A DNA stretch of 64,000 bases, from assembly GCA_003991915.1 (NCBI GenBank), contig RQTK01001121.1:91184-155183 (forward strand), in the 5' to 3' direction. Origin of the DNA: Elysia chlorotica. Lineage: Eukaryota; Mollusca; Gastropoda; Plakobranchidae. Both the position numbers and the translations under genes were made by a program. This document shows positions 23,401-35,824 of this stretch, in pieces. Position 1 is the first letter of the stretch; each line of letters starts with the position of its first letter. The notes beneath the pieces are model-generated. The model was not told where the DNA came from, did not search any database, and worked only from the letters and a program-made list of their open reading frames with translations.

Positions 23401-26400
23401 TATATGTTCTTAAAAAAAAAAGGCAATGATAATTATTGTTTTATGAAACATTTTACATTTCTACCATACTAGATATGCCTTCAACAAGTGATACATTCAT
23501 GATCCAAAGTTTTAACCCAACAGAGCCAACCACGTGCATGTACATAGACTTTCATTTAAAAGATAAAAGGATGAAGTTTTTAAATCTTCAAAAATTGTTA
23601 TTTTTCTTTTGATTCAAAAGATATCCCTTTAGGATAAAACTTTAAAATGGTGCGATTTTATGAGCATTGCTGGCAAACTATTTTGTGACTCCTTTGAGTT
23701 AACTTGAGTCAGTTCGAACAAGGGTTCCTCTCCTCCCAGTGTGATCTGGCTGTAGTTGCACTACCCTAGGTCTGTCCAAGGTTCCTTCAGTTTGGTTAAA
23801 AAATAGGAACCTGGGTGGGGCGCATGGAGCTTGTAAACTCCTTTATTATAGCAAAGCAAATTATTTTAGTTTGACCTTAGTGGTATATTATAAGTTGTAT
23901 AAGTTTGCCTCAGTAACTGTGATTTTTTTTGTCGATCAGTTATAAAGAATACTGTTTGTAGTTTTCTGCGAAATAAATAGAATTTGTTATATAGGCCTAG
24001 AAGAATGGTAGCTCTTAGATATGCTGTTTTGACATTTATATAAGCTTAGCAATGTGTTTGTTTCTTTTAGATTAGTAGGTTTTTCATGATTTTATTTTAT
24101 GTAAGGAAAGGAAAACAATAGTAGATTGACCTACTGATATAGGAACAATTCTTTTTTTCTTTTTTTTTTGATATCTCAAAACTACCTAAATGAAATTATA
24201 TTATAAATTCCATTTTTCAAGCTCAGTGACAAGCTATTTTTAGTATAGACAACTATGATAAGTAACACAACTGTTCAAAACTTTTTGTGTCCCAGCTCCG
24301 GAACCTCTAGCGGAACTCTGAACCCAGGCTCGGCTTCAACATCCCCTCGGCAGGGTCAGGCCTCGAGTCGGAGCGCCATGGAAATTGCCCAGCAGATCAG
24401 GATGGAGGCCAACGGGCAGAAGTCTAGCGCGCTCAAGCCTGGCATGCAGCAGCAGTTGCGCTCGCAGATCCAGAGTTCTCGCAGCATCGACGCTCAGCTC
24501 AAGTCTTCTGCGACCATGGGAGGTGCCGCCAGTAAGGTCACGGTGAAAAGATCGTCAAAAGAGGCTGACTACCCAAAAGTAAATATGTTAAAACTTTTTT
24601 TTCAGAATTTTTTCTTTCTACCATTGAAATTCAACAAAATAATAATGTCTCTGCATTTTGGACAGATTCATGTTTGTGTACTGGCATTAAATTTATTTCA
24701 ACAGCGATCTTGATGCTACATCAGTGCAAATGCTCAAGGAAGATATTCCCTTAAGAGTAATAGCAATGCTGTTATCTTCCCATACAGCTGTTTCAGTTTA
24801 TCACTATTGTCTTAGCTTTTATTTACTGTGCTTGTTTATGTGCAATCAACTCACTCTGACTGTCTGTTCCTGTCTCCAGTCTTTGGAGGCCAGCATGCCA
24901 CTGCTCGCAGCCAAGCTCGCCCCAGGCTCCACATCCATGGCCGTTGGAAAAGTTGTCTCCCTTCAGCAGTCGATCATGACATCATCAACCCAGCCTTGGC
25001 AGTCAGCATTCCCGTCAGTGGCGTCAGCAGGGTCAGGCACCGTGTGTGTTTCAAGCCAGGTCAAGAGAACTGTGGGCCAGCAGCAGCAGCAGCACAAATC
25101 TTCATTGTTATCATCATCGCTGTCACTGTCACCCTTGTCTTCGGTTTCGGAACATAATCTGAGGCAACAGCCATATCCTCATTCTCAGAGACAACAGCCG
25201 CAGGCACAGCACACCTTCGTTCAACAGTTGAACTCAGTGCAGAATGATGGTGCCAGTGACTGTTGGTCGAGCCAGATGAACCATCAGCAGGCAAGGCAGC
25301 AGGTCCAGCAGACGTGTAACCAGGCAACCAGTGTCGCCTCAGCCCCTCCCCTGAATCTGTCCGGGGGGCTTGAGGAACTCCTCTCTGGGCTGGACAAGCA
25401 GCAGGCCCTGGAGAAGCTGCTCCAAGCCAGTATCAATACCAGTCTGGTTGAGAGGGCGGCACAGCTACAACAGCAGCAGCAGCAGCAGCAGCAGAACCAC
25501 CATCACCATCAACAGCAGCAGCAGCACCAGCAACAAGAGGAAGACTACCATAACCTGAACTTGCACCAGCTGCTCACGTCGCACACAATTGCAGGCGACC
25601 CGATCCAAACGAGTGGGGTCAGCCTGACCTCGTTGATTTCAGCTGCCTCTTCCACGTCCACCCAAGTCAGCTCGTCATCTATGCAGGACCTTGTTGGTCG
25701 CCTCGCCAAAGAATTTCCAAACCAGCTGATGACAGGACAGGTCCCTCCAGAGTCTTCAGTACCTTCAATCCCTTCATCCCTTACATCATCGTTATCATCG
25801 TCGTTGTTTCCACAGCATTCAAACTCTTCAGCTCAATCATCTGTGTACAGGCTCGGTGATTCCCAGCAGACCGCCATAGACGTTGACATGGATCTAGAGA
25901 TAGGGCAGCTAGCTTCCATCGCCAATGATGACATTAACTTTCAGAGAAAGCACCAGGTGAATCACCCTTCTCTCCACAACTCTTTGAAACATACGCCACC
26001 TACTGTCAGTGAATCAAAACCTGCAGTTATTCTCTCCACATCATCGTTACCTCTACAACAAAGCACTGTACCCCTTGCCAGCAATGTTGGTAGTAGTTTA
26101 CCACCCCCACCCGATTACAACCCCCCTCCTCCATATCACTCAAAACCAAACCAGTCTGTCCCGGCCCAGCATCCACCTCACTCTGTGGCTTCAGGCAAGT
26201 CAGCCAAATCCGCAGTGTCCAACCCGGCCGCCAAACAGAATCCGTTCACATTCCCGACCCCCGGGGTGCACCCGGATCTCAGCTCTCAGGGCCTCACGGC
26301 CTACTCCCTTACCCAGGCCAGCGTGTGCAATAGCGGCAGTAACTCCATCACCAGTCTAACTGGCTCAGGAACTCTCAATACTGCAGTCAAACAGGAACAG

Positions 26401-26726
26401 TTCACAAATTTCCGTGAGCCGATGACGGTGGCAGCTGGAAACACTCTCTACTCTGGCAGTAAGATAAATTCTGACCCAGGACAGTCAAGAGGAAATGCTC
26501 ACATTGCGTTTGGGTCATCAAGCACGCAGCAAAAAGTTCATCCTGATGGTTCAGAGTCAGACAGGAAACCGAGTATTTCTGCTGCCGAGCATAGCACAAG
26601 TGAGGGTGACCTCCGACCAATGACGGTCCAACCTTTCAACCAGAGAATCTCAAACCTGTCCTGCCTGCCTGTAATGAACTCAACGTACCGGTACCGATCA
26701 AGTTCCGTCGCTGCCCAGAGAGCCAG
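20436..26726 (+). CDS. DNTTIP1: DNTTIP1 N-terminal extension exons 1-4 (Ser/Gln-rich, disordered)
   Basis: Four exons encode about 1,119 residues before the conserved core. Residues 37-44 (KKKGRPPK) carry an AT-hook core. There follow Ser/Pro-rich blocks, a poly-Ser run encoded near 22638-22680, a Gln/His tract at about 702-725, three LxxLL motifs (LEELL 668-672, LEKLL 681-685, LHQLL 732-736), a PPPPY motif (919-923) and a V-K-Q-E sumoylation-type site (1007-1010). The last exon ends AQRA plus two bases and continues in frame into RSGVITNIAKS. No internal stop occurs. I do not recognise this region in any DNTTIP1 that I know. Confidence 0.75.
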
Positions 26727-29700
26727 GTGAGACTGCTTCTCAACTTTGTAACTGTGCGGTGGATTTGAAAGGCATTTTTATAAATCTGTCTGTAGAATCA
26801 GTGATTCACAAAATCATTATCTTTATGCCTGCTGAATCCGTTTTAACATTTTGATAATCAATCTCACTTCGTTTGTAGAATCAATTACAAAATCATTATT
26901 GTTATGTCTGAAGAATCAAAGTTGGCAAATTCACTACCCACATAATGTAAGGCATTCTAACCAAGGTATAATGAATAATCCTTGAAACATGTCTGTCGAA
27001 ATGAATATACATTTATGTTTCTCAAAAGATCTTTTTGCAGAAGCGAACAATCTAGAAGTTTATCAAAACATCCAATTCATGAAGGCATTACACAGTATAT
27101 GTGCACATGCAAATTTTGTTTACATGTATTATATTACTTTATCTCTGTCACAATTTTTAGATCAGGGGTGATCACCAACATAGCCAAATCCCTGGACATC
27201 CTGCGGCAGAATCTGCAATCCGGCATCAACAAAGAAATTGCAGAGATAATCCGACGCTACAGTGATGTATGTTTGAAAAATTAATTTAAAGACACTCTTG
27301 GCAAAATACTTATATAGAGATCAATTGTAAGTCACCAAAATAATCTGAGAAATCAAAGGAAACTGGTCTTCAGATACAACATTGGAGCAGAAATTGTAGG
27401 GTAAAGCCTGGAAACCCTGCACCAGACTGCATTGTTTATTGAGGAGGCTAAACTGAAAATTATAAAAAGAAACATTTTATAGTCGTGGAAAAAGCTAATT
27501 TAAACATGTAAAGTAAAAAAAAGCCTATCATGACATCTTTTCCCATGGAAAAACATAAATTTATGATTTTTGGGTTTGATTTTCAGAGATACTTTCAACC
27601 AGCTCTTCAGAATATACGCCAAAACAACAATGATGACTTTGTAGGTACAGAACATCTCAACTACGTTTGTCGACAGATTTTGGAGGAGGTGAGTTCACAC
27701 TGAGAAGTTGTGTATATAATACGTTAGAAGTATCTGAGGCAGAAAAGACTTAGGTTGCCTGTTTTTTGTAAGATAGGGATTGTCTTTCAAGACATAGAAT
27801 GATTGTGTTTTTTGTTTTATTGCTTTTTGTACATTTTTTTTATTTACTAAGGTTGTCCTATATCTTTCTCTTGGTTAGTCATGAATTTGAAAATGTTCTT
27901 GTATGACGTAGGTAACCTTTAGACTAATAGGTAAAAAAAAATGTTTAGAGAGAAGAGTAATGTTAACAATCTTAGTCTTGGGACCCATCCACTATATAGC
28001 TTTGCTGCAGATGTAGGACGTTAAGAAACCAACCAGTATTCACTCACTGACCTGTCAGGAGTGCTGTTCCAGTTTCTCCCTTTAATTTTGTCATACTTTC
28101 TGTACCATACCATTTGCCCAGAAATCTCAGGATCTTATTTCCTGGCCACTCAACACTGTCAAAGAGTTTGGGTAAATTTGTTTTTTTGAACCGTCTTGGG
28201 CACCATCTAATTTTTTACCGTTTACTCTCTGTGCAGGCGAAGACAGAGTACATGCCAGAGATCAGGCGGAGTGTAACCCCCTCCGACATCGGAGATAACG
28301 CCTCGGAGACTGGAAGCAGCAGTGGCAGAAGAGCAGCGGTGAGTGGCGTGGAGTCATTCTTGACAACATAAACGTCATATAATGTTTTTTTTTTTTTAAA
28401 CCTTTGCTTCAATATTTTTGATACCGGATCAAATAACTTGTCCATGTCATTTGTCTAAATATTGATTGAATAAATTGACAAGTGATCGTGGCATAAAGTA
28501 GCTTAAAAAGACTTAAAGAGGGAAATGGAAAAAAAGTTTACTTCATAAAGGGCTTAATCCTGTCTCTTCCATTGACACACTTTTTAGTTTCCTTACATTA
28601 ATACATAATTTGAAATATTACAATATATTTGGTTCACTCATTTTTAAAGGTAAAACTACATTAGTGTGTCTGAGAAGTACTCAAATCCCAAATGTGTGTT
28701 ATCTGGGATATTTTTTAAATTAAATAATGATTTTCCTTGGAACATGTCACACTTTGTTAATGCATATTATAAAAACTGACAAATGAAAAAGAGAAGCGAA
28801 TTGTAATACTTTAACTAAATCATGCTGTAAATATATATATTTTTTCCCCTTTCTTTTCATTTAGATGTTCAAACGAGGGCGGATATCAGACAGTGACTCA
28901 GAAAAGGGAAGTGAAGGAGGCTACAAGAGAAAAATTGCAAAAGTGAGTAAAGATTGATATTATTTTAATTTTGAACATATTCATTTTTATTTCAGCAGTA
29001 AAAGGCTAGCAGCTCTCAACTGCTTATTGACATTGATTATTGAAACTAATGTAACAACTTTGAAATTAATACCCTACAATTTTTTCACCTAAGATTGCCC
29101 TAATAACTGAATCAAAGTGCAATAAATTTTTTATGTCCTTTACAATTACTTGCCCTTAAGCCGGCCATAGACGTGTCAATAAATTGCAGCCATCAGTTGG
29201 CTGGCAATATTGCTATACAATATCCCAAGCAATACTTGTCTTCCATCTGCCCACACACGCGTCGACAAAATCATTCGATCCACAAGATGAACGTGTGCAA
29301 TTGTGTTAAATGCAGCATCAAACATCAAGCAGCAGCAGTAATGTATTAAGATTTTCAGAAGAAGAGCTAAAAAAAGACGCTCACGTAGAGTATGGTGAAG
29401 TCATGGCTACTAAAAAAAAAAACAAAGTTATCTCATGTTAATTTAATAAGGGAATTACAAGACATCCCCGAAGACTGGAAAAACTACTTGAGCTTGAATA
29501 AAGAATCATATCTTGACTTATTGTAAAGGGTTACCCCTTTGATTAAAGGGCGAGACACTGTCATGCGCTCGGTTATAACCCCACATGAGCGAAAATTACA
29601 TCAGCTTTTTTCAAGACGGACTGGAAAAGAAAAATCATCACGAAGAGAAGAAATGAACATGATTTTAAATAACACCAATGAGTAAACATGTTCAGCTTTG

Positions 29701-30353
29701 TAAAGTTTGTTAATTGTCTCTCATTCAGTTCAAATAAAATTGTGTTAAGATTTTTAAATAATTAACATATCTATATAACGCGAAGTGATGTAAAGTTATA
29801 CCATATAATTATACTGGTAGATAATTTGATAGAGAGACACAAAAAACATGGGCGGGAGTGAGGAGACAAGAATATTAAGTTTATAGAGGCAAATAACGAA
29901 ATAAAATTTAATTCTCTAAAACGCGTTCTAAAAAGCATCTCTACGTGTAGACTTTGCTAATTTTGGGTCGAGAAAAACGAATCTGTTGTCAGATTCAAAA
30001 TCCGGTGGCTCATAAATGAACATTTGACCAGCAAAAATAACCTACTGCACCGGCGTCGGCTTGTCTGGCCTTAAAAAAACAAAGGGCCTGCCGCAGATTG
30101 ACAAGGTCGCGCGGCGCGGGCAATTTTTTTTCAGGTTGTACCAGTCGATGAGCAATCAGCTTTTGAAGTCGATAAATTTCTGCAATATCCCCATACACCA
30201 AGCAAAATATTGCCAAAATGGTCGCAAAGCGATGATTTATAGCAATTATTGCAACGTCTAGGCCGGCTTTATATCTATCTGGACAAACTTTTCAGTATAT
30301 ATAGCCCTAGCAGAACACTTTGTTATTCCCATGAAGAAAAATATGTTATTATT

Positions 30354-30412
<59 letters not shown>

Positions 30413-33400
30413 AGTGTCAACTGGTACTATACAGATGCCATGAAAAAAACCTGATCAGTTAATTATATTCTATTCTTACTTAGAGTTGTCATTATGGTGT
30501 TTGATTCTCAGAGTTTGATACCAGTTTTAGATTGTTTAGTTTGTTCTACCCATATTTATTCTAAGGATCGATAGAGAGTGCAATGATTGACTTCTGATCT
30601 TATATATTGACTACCTATAGAACAATAAGATTTGATCCTCTCAGTTATTATCATTCACTTTTAGTACAGCACATCTGCATCTGTTGAACATTTCTGTGAA
30701 CTGAAGATCAAGAATAAGAATTATTGCAGCCAAACTGCTGGTTGAGGTTCCCCTTAAAACAATTATTTGTAAAAATTTTTGCAGCTCAACTATCTCCCCC
30801 CCCCCCCCCCACTATTTTTTGCAGCTTAACCATATACCCCCCACCCCCTTCCAAAGCAAAAACAAGAAAACTTATCAGCTCTGAGAATCAAACAGTCATA
30901 TAAAAATGAGAATGGATTATGAGGAGATATATATAAAATCCACATATTTAAACAAGCAATTGCTTTTCCACTCTCCTCAGAAAAAAGGGAGGCCCACTGT
31001 TCATATTTCAGGGTGAGTGAACTTCATCACCATCATCAACATCATTATCAATGTCATCATTGCATACAAATAATCATCATCATCAGATGGTTTGTGTGAT
31101 CGCCCCAGCTATCACAACCCACCACTTCTAGCTGACACTTGTGTCTCTGATGTGCCGTTTTTGCTCGGTCCTCCAACCCATTCTGTGATATTGTCGATCT
31201 CTTTCCTTTCTATCTCACAGCTTCTCTCTTTCCTTCTACGCTTTGAAGATGACCTGACTGGGTCTGGGTCAGTGGGTGTGAAAAAAATGGGGTGCAACAG
31301 TACTGTTCACCTGGTTAACTGATGCTCTGAGTGTTGCGCTGTTATCGCCGATCTTTTTATTATATTTCTAGTTATAAGTTCATAAAACGTTACATTTCTA
31401 TTGCGCTGAGAAGTTGGTTGATTTCACTATCTTGTTTGTTTCTAGTTTTTAGTAATCGTGTGAGGGGAATTTATATTTGGTATTGTTGGATTATTTTTTT
31501 CAAACCAGGCGAGTGACACCTTCAAAAACTAACAAATCTGGTGAACCAGTCAAGCGAGAGGGGCCAAAGGTGAGTTTGATTCTCTAGTCTGATGTACTGA
31601 GAGACGTGGTGAAAATTACCTAGAGATTTAGATGCTTCTGTTATTGGGGGTTTTGTGTGTGTGTGCTTGAAAATACTATTAACCTCAGTATTTTAAAAGT
31701 TTATATTTCTACACGAACATATTTTACGAATTTTGCATGGAATCCACAAGGAAAATCAAGGTTGACAATTGGTGATTGGATTTGTTTTGTCAAATAATTA
31801 GAAATCACAATATCATACAAAAAAGCCTTATATGCTGATCATTTAGTTTAAGTTGGCTATTATTTTGATAAGATGTTTTCATCTTTTTCCTCCAGTGGGA
31901 TCCAGTCAGACTGAAAGCAGACACACTGTTTGTGATGGGAGCGCGGGCAAACAAGTAAGGCTGTTTTTGGTTTTCATGATAATTTATCTTATCTTATATC
32001 AAACCAATTTTTTTTGTATCGTAACACTTAAAGGTTGAGGGCAATTAAAACACGCTAGGTTTGTGTATCGATTAATATTCCAGGCCCTATTGAAAGCAAA
32101 TTTATTGCAGAATGTAAAGGTATGGTAGAACTTTTTAGATTCCAAGATCTTTAATTAGATGTATGATATAACTATATTACTGTAACAAACTTCAAATTCA
32201 TATCATGCTAAAAGGTAAATATGTGGTGCTGAATTAGAAAACAGTTTGAAAATCGGTTTTTAAAGAACTTAAATTTGATGTATGATATGAATGTATTGAT
32301 GTACTTTTTTTCCGAAATAAAAATTGGAGTATCACTTTCAATTTGTGAAATATACCATAAACATTTCTCTTATTGAAAATTTAGCCAATCACCACTAATC
32401 TCTGTTGTATCATGTGTACAGGGCTCTTGGCTTGGGAAACACGAGAGGAAGACTTTACATCAGGCATCCAGATGTGTTCAAGGTATTTGGGGACATGTTA
32501 TTATTTGTTTTTCACTGTTGGTCTGATCATAAAATATTGTTATGATGGAGTTACGTTGGTTTTCTGAATCTGCTTTTGCTCTAAAATAAACTACCCATCA
32601 AATTTGCTAATTTATTTAAGGGTGACTATAAAGCGCAAAAAAAAAAAGAGATATTGGTGACTTGGAAAATAGTTTTATCTTTAACAGGGTTTATCTTAGG
32701 CAGGTTCTATTGTAATATGGTTTGATTGAAGGGAAGAGAAGAGATCCAGTGAAGAAAATAGTAGGCATTTACATAAATGTCTAAAATAAGAGTACTGTAT
32801 GACAAAGTTCAAACTAGAAATAGCTAGATTTTACAGGCGTTTCTCCTTCAGTACATTAATGTTTGAAAAGCACTTTTTCTTCCGAAGCTTATCAGACAAT
32901 ATTGGGAACAGTGTATTTAATACAACTTAGCCTCTAATTTTTTTTCTTCTGTTTTTGTCGCTGTTTCGCTTCAGTACATCGGTGATGCAGACGACAAGTC
33001 GTGGCTGTACGAAAACAATCTGCTGCCCGCGACGGGCGGCAAAGCGTACATGCTTCTCCTGCAGGACATCGAGGACTTGAGCAAAACAGACGAGTACAGG
33101 TACATGTGCCAAAGATGTTTATTGGTTCTGAACTTAAGAAAAATGTGTATTGTGGGTCTACGCCTTTTGTTTCATTTTTTTGGTTAAACAAAGGCATTTG
33201 GTTTCATGACAAATGCAATAATTAAGAGGTAAATTCAACACTCACTGAAGCAAAATTTGTTAGGGTTTTGTTATCATTGGGAGTTTAGAGAGGAGGGGGG
33301 TGTGGGAAGGGAAGTAAAGTAACTTTTTCCTGTCATGCTGATGAATGTTGAGTTGGTTGGTATGGACTTGTGCAAGCATATCTTTACCTTGATCTGCACA

Positions 33401-34654
33401 CCTTTCATTACAAAATACTAAATATCAAAGCTTTTATGTGATGTAAATTTTTAAAAATAGTGCTTATACATGGAATAGGCGGTGAATTATTGTGATGTGA
33501 TAATGTTAACCCGAGAAACTTTTCCTTCTGGTGACGTTTTCAGGGACAGCCCAGGGCTGATGATGCAGGAGTGTGTTGGCTTCACCGTGCCTGAGTGGAT
33601 GCTTATCAAGATGAAGGAACAGATGAGTGCCTTGCGTGCAGGCGGACCAAAATCATCGGCCATGCTTCCTCCTCTCGCCAAAGTGAGAAAAACAACAGGG
33701 TCTTTGCTCAACAGTGCAATTAAATGAAAATCATCACTCAACTTTCATTTCTTTTATCCCTTTAACATTATTGGTTTGTTTCAGTTATTTCTCTGTGGTG
33801 TTATAGCTCTTGAGTATTTAAAAACCCATTTTTTCTTGTATGAAGGCTGCCTTTGTCATGAGTTTTGGGTGTCAACATTTTTCTATATTTTTGTTTTGGA
33901 ATAGTTTCAATAAGTCAGTTGCAAGGGGTTATATTTTCTAAACCCCACATTTTGTATTGAAAATGCCAAGCTCTTGTTATGTCTATAAATATGTATTATT
34001 ACTGGACTATGCCAATCTATCACATGACCATGCCATGCTGTATTCTTTGTCACATATCTAATGTGTCCATGTGACCTTTGTCCCACAGGAGGGTCCTGAC
34101 ATCAAGCCCAAGATCTTGCCATTTTCTGCGTTCACAAGCGGAGTTCTCAAGGAGGAGCCAATGGTAAAATTGTCTCTGTTGTACAAGTCTTAGTGTTGAC
34201 ACTTAAACTGCCTATTGCAACAATGAAATATTCTGCCAAATAGGTATGAATTCTTAGCCATTAAAAAGATGGTTTTAATAGTTTAAACAGATAGGCAACC
34301 AATAAAGACAGAAGCAATTTAGACTTTTTAAAGATGTCTGAACAGAGAGATGAGTGGTGTGCCATGATCACCCATGTTTGCTGTACCCTGTACTTAATGA
34401 ACGAATGAAGGGTTACTTACAATTATACTTATTTTAATCTTTTAAAACAAATTGTTTTTTGCAAATTTTCATGTTACTTAAAAAAGATCTGCCCTTTTAA
34501 AACTGTCATCAGTGGAATGGGCAGTCAAAGTCATCACTCCAGTGGAATAATGTCCTATTACTATCTCATTTCTAAAATAGTCTACATTGTTAGTATGTTT
34601 TGAGACAGAGGCTGGTGTGGGGGTGGTCGGGTGGGAGTGCAAACCAAGTTTACT

Positions 34655-34695
<41 letters not shown>

Positions 34696-35348
34696 TGCAA
34701 ACTGGCTCAAGTGGTAGAGCTTTGGTCTCCAAATAGGAAAATTCGTGGTTGAATTGCAGGATTGGTAAAAAATGTATTTGTCGGATTTCGTCCTCTACCG
34801 GTTGGGTTGGTGTAAGTATAATATGACCAGCAGAAAATGGAGTTAAGGTCTCCCAAACTTGTCTTGTCTGTGGCAGCACATAAAACTGTCAGATGTCAGT
34901 CTTGGGACGATCCACAATACAGCCTATATAGTGTTGGCATTGGACACTAAGCAACCAACTCAAATCAACTCAATTTTGGATTTTAGAAATGAGATTGCAT
35001 GTTGAAAAATTGATAAAGACCATTCCTATCACTGGAAGAGCTTTGTTATTTTTTCTATCTGCATGAAAAAAAAAACAACTTTGTATGTTATTACATTGGT
35101 TGGCCTAGAGCTTTAAAAGTTATGTCTTATTATTACGGTTTTGTTCACACTTTGGCCGTTTGTTTCCCTAGGTGTCTCCTGCAGATACTGAGATGGACTT
35201 CCTCTCTGCGGCAGACAACGACGACTCCCAAGTGCCCTCTGTGATATCTCCGTTCAACATGGCCGCCGGTGGCTTTGAGGAAGGCGTGGCGTCGCCGTCA
35301 CCCTCGGACCTTGACACTGCTGACACAGACTACCCAAACTTCCTCTGA
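20436..35348 (+). CDS. DNTTIP1: DNTTIP1 (TdIF1), MiDAC deacetylase scaffold, with giant N-terminal extension
   Basis: Scaffold of the mitotic HDAC1/2 (MiDAC) complex: it dimerises, recruits the deacetylase module and binds DNA. Exons: 20436-20503, 21935-23095, 24296-24578, 24880-26726, 27161-27266, 27587-27688, 28237-28338, 28865-28942, 30981-31012, 31509-31569, 31896-31954, 32422-32482, 32975-33099, 33544-33682, 34089-34163 and 35172-35348; phases join to 1,491 residues. Family core: dimerisation segment about 1120-1200 (SLDILRQNLQSGINKEI), AT-hook-like KKGRP at about 1250, and the DNA-binding C-terminal domain about 1270-1408. That domain includes KREGPKWDP, GARANKALGLGNTRGRLYI and FTVPEWMLIKMKEQM, clearly matching vertebrate DNTTIP1. 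Human DNTTIP1 is 329 residues; the extra length is nearly all N-terminal. Whether the extension and core share one transcript is inferred from phase continuity. Confidence 0.9.
20817..20966. repeat. CTAGATC satellite with 23-bp tandem units
   Basis: About three units of TCTAGATATATAGATCTAGA plus a short tail lie within a longer CTAGATC-rich patch in DNTTIP1 intron 1. The units are largely self-complementary. Similar patches occur at about 4710-4750, 16191-16220 and 56128-56254. Confidence 0.85.
23500..23715. repeat. Dispersed repeat, copy 1
   Basis: Ordered similarity to 39115-39310: an AACCCAAC-AGAG opening, an AAAGATAAAA-GAAGTTTT block, a GCTGGCAAA block, and TGTGACTCC-TTGAGTTAAC at the end. 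Class unknown; it lies in DNTTIP1 intron 2. Confidence 0.5.
27975..28050 (+). mobile_element. tRNA-derived SINE 3' fragment
   Basis: AGTCTTGGGACCCATCCACT, ATATAGCTTTGCTG and GTAGGACGTTAAG match the 3' body of the SINE family. Confidence 0.55.
29159..30268. mobile_element. PIF/Harbinger DNA transposon with TTA target duplication
   Basis: The ends are inverted repeats: AGCCGGCCATAGACGT at the left and, on the opposite strand at the right, AGCCGGCCTAGACGT, with weaker similarity further inward (a CAATA-ATTGC block). Both sides are flanked by TTA (29156-29158 and 30269-30271), the 3-bp duplication typical of this superfamily. Internally it holds a broken transposase. The element is 1,110 bp and sits in the DNTTIP1 intron 28943-30980. 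Confidence 0.8.
29338..29640 (+). pseudogene. Broken Harbinger (HARBI1-like) transposase N-terminal fragment
   Basis: The plus strand reads LIRELQDIPEDWKNYLSLNK, then ESYLDLL, a stop, and RVTPLIKGRDTVMRSVITPH, followed by ERKL. This matches the usual start of HARBI1-like transposases, including the V-T-P-L-I-K and I-x-P-x-E-R segments. The in-frame stop and loss of the catalytic region make it inactive. A 68-codon minus-strand frame near the right end (30010-30216) is also inside the element and is unidentified. Confidence 0.7.
30358..30411. repeat. (TTA)n microsatellite
   Basis: A perfect TTA trinucleotide run in a DNTTIP1 intron. Confidence 0.95.
33385..33500. repeat. Dispersed repeat, copy 2
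   Basis: GATCTGCACACC, AAAATACTAAATATCAAAGC, TTTTATG and ATGGAATAGG occur in the same order as at 7195-7335. Confidence 0.45.
34667..34695. repeat. Poly-G run after poly-T
   Basis: About 29 consecutive G follow about ten T at the 5' side of a SINE. Unit 2 of the duplication lacks this run and the adjoining bases. Confidence 0.9.
34698..34985 (+). mobile_element. tRNA-derived SINE, full copy
   Basis: The head reads GCTCAAGTGGTAGAGCTTTG, then GTGGTTGAATTGCAGG (B-box-like). The body follows: TCCTCTACCGGTTGGGTTGG, GCAGCACATAAAACTGTC, AGTCTTGGGACGATCCAC and AATACAGCC. It is the most complete plus-strand copy, in the last DNTTIP1 intron. Confidence 0.75.
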
Positions 35349-35824
35349 GGGGAGACAGCCCGTCTGTCCTTATCCAACTGCACAATTCTCGGTTCTCGGA
35401 AAACTCTCCAACGTCTGTGATTGATTTTTATTTTCAATTTTATTTCAATTTTTTTTTGTGATTGACCAAAATTCCTGTGATGGACTGACTGCGTGTGTCT
35501 ATCACGCAGTAAAAATGTGCACCTGAAAAACCCAGTGCTGCTACTGATTTCTGTGGGTACCTTCCCCCCCTGACTTTTTTTTTTCTCCACACCCTCAAGA
35601 TGTCTAAGTTGAGAATGTCTTCGAGAACAGTCCTCAAGTTCTCCTACAATGCAATAGCTTGGAAAGTTTGTTCACACAAAATCCCATGATGATATTTATG
35701 CTTGTGTAATGATTGTTCGTCCATTCCTGTAACTTCAAAACCTGAGATATCGCACAATGCATTGAGATATTTTTTAATGCTAAATGTTAACCCGAGAATC
35801 TTTTCCTTCTGGTGACATTTTCAG

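Noticed and set aside
26982-27284. Alternative DNTTIP1 start in the frame running through the intron into exon 27161
   Set aside because: The upstream stretch lacks conservation signs and has a good acceptor at its end; a short isoform remains possible but is not supported by sequence alone.
34698-34760. Possible tRNA gene from A- and B-box-like words
   Set aside because: The words belong to SINE heads; no full cloverleaf, and the same head recurs attached to a SINE body.
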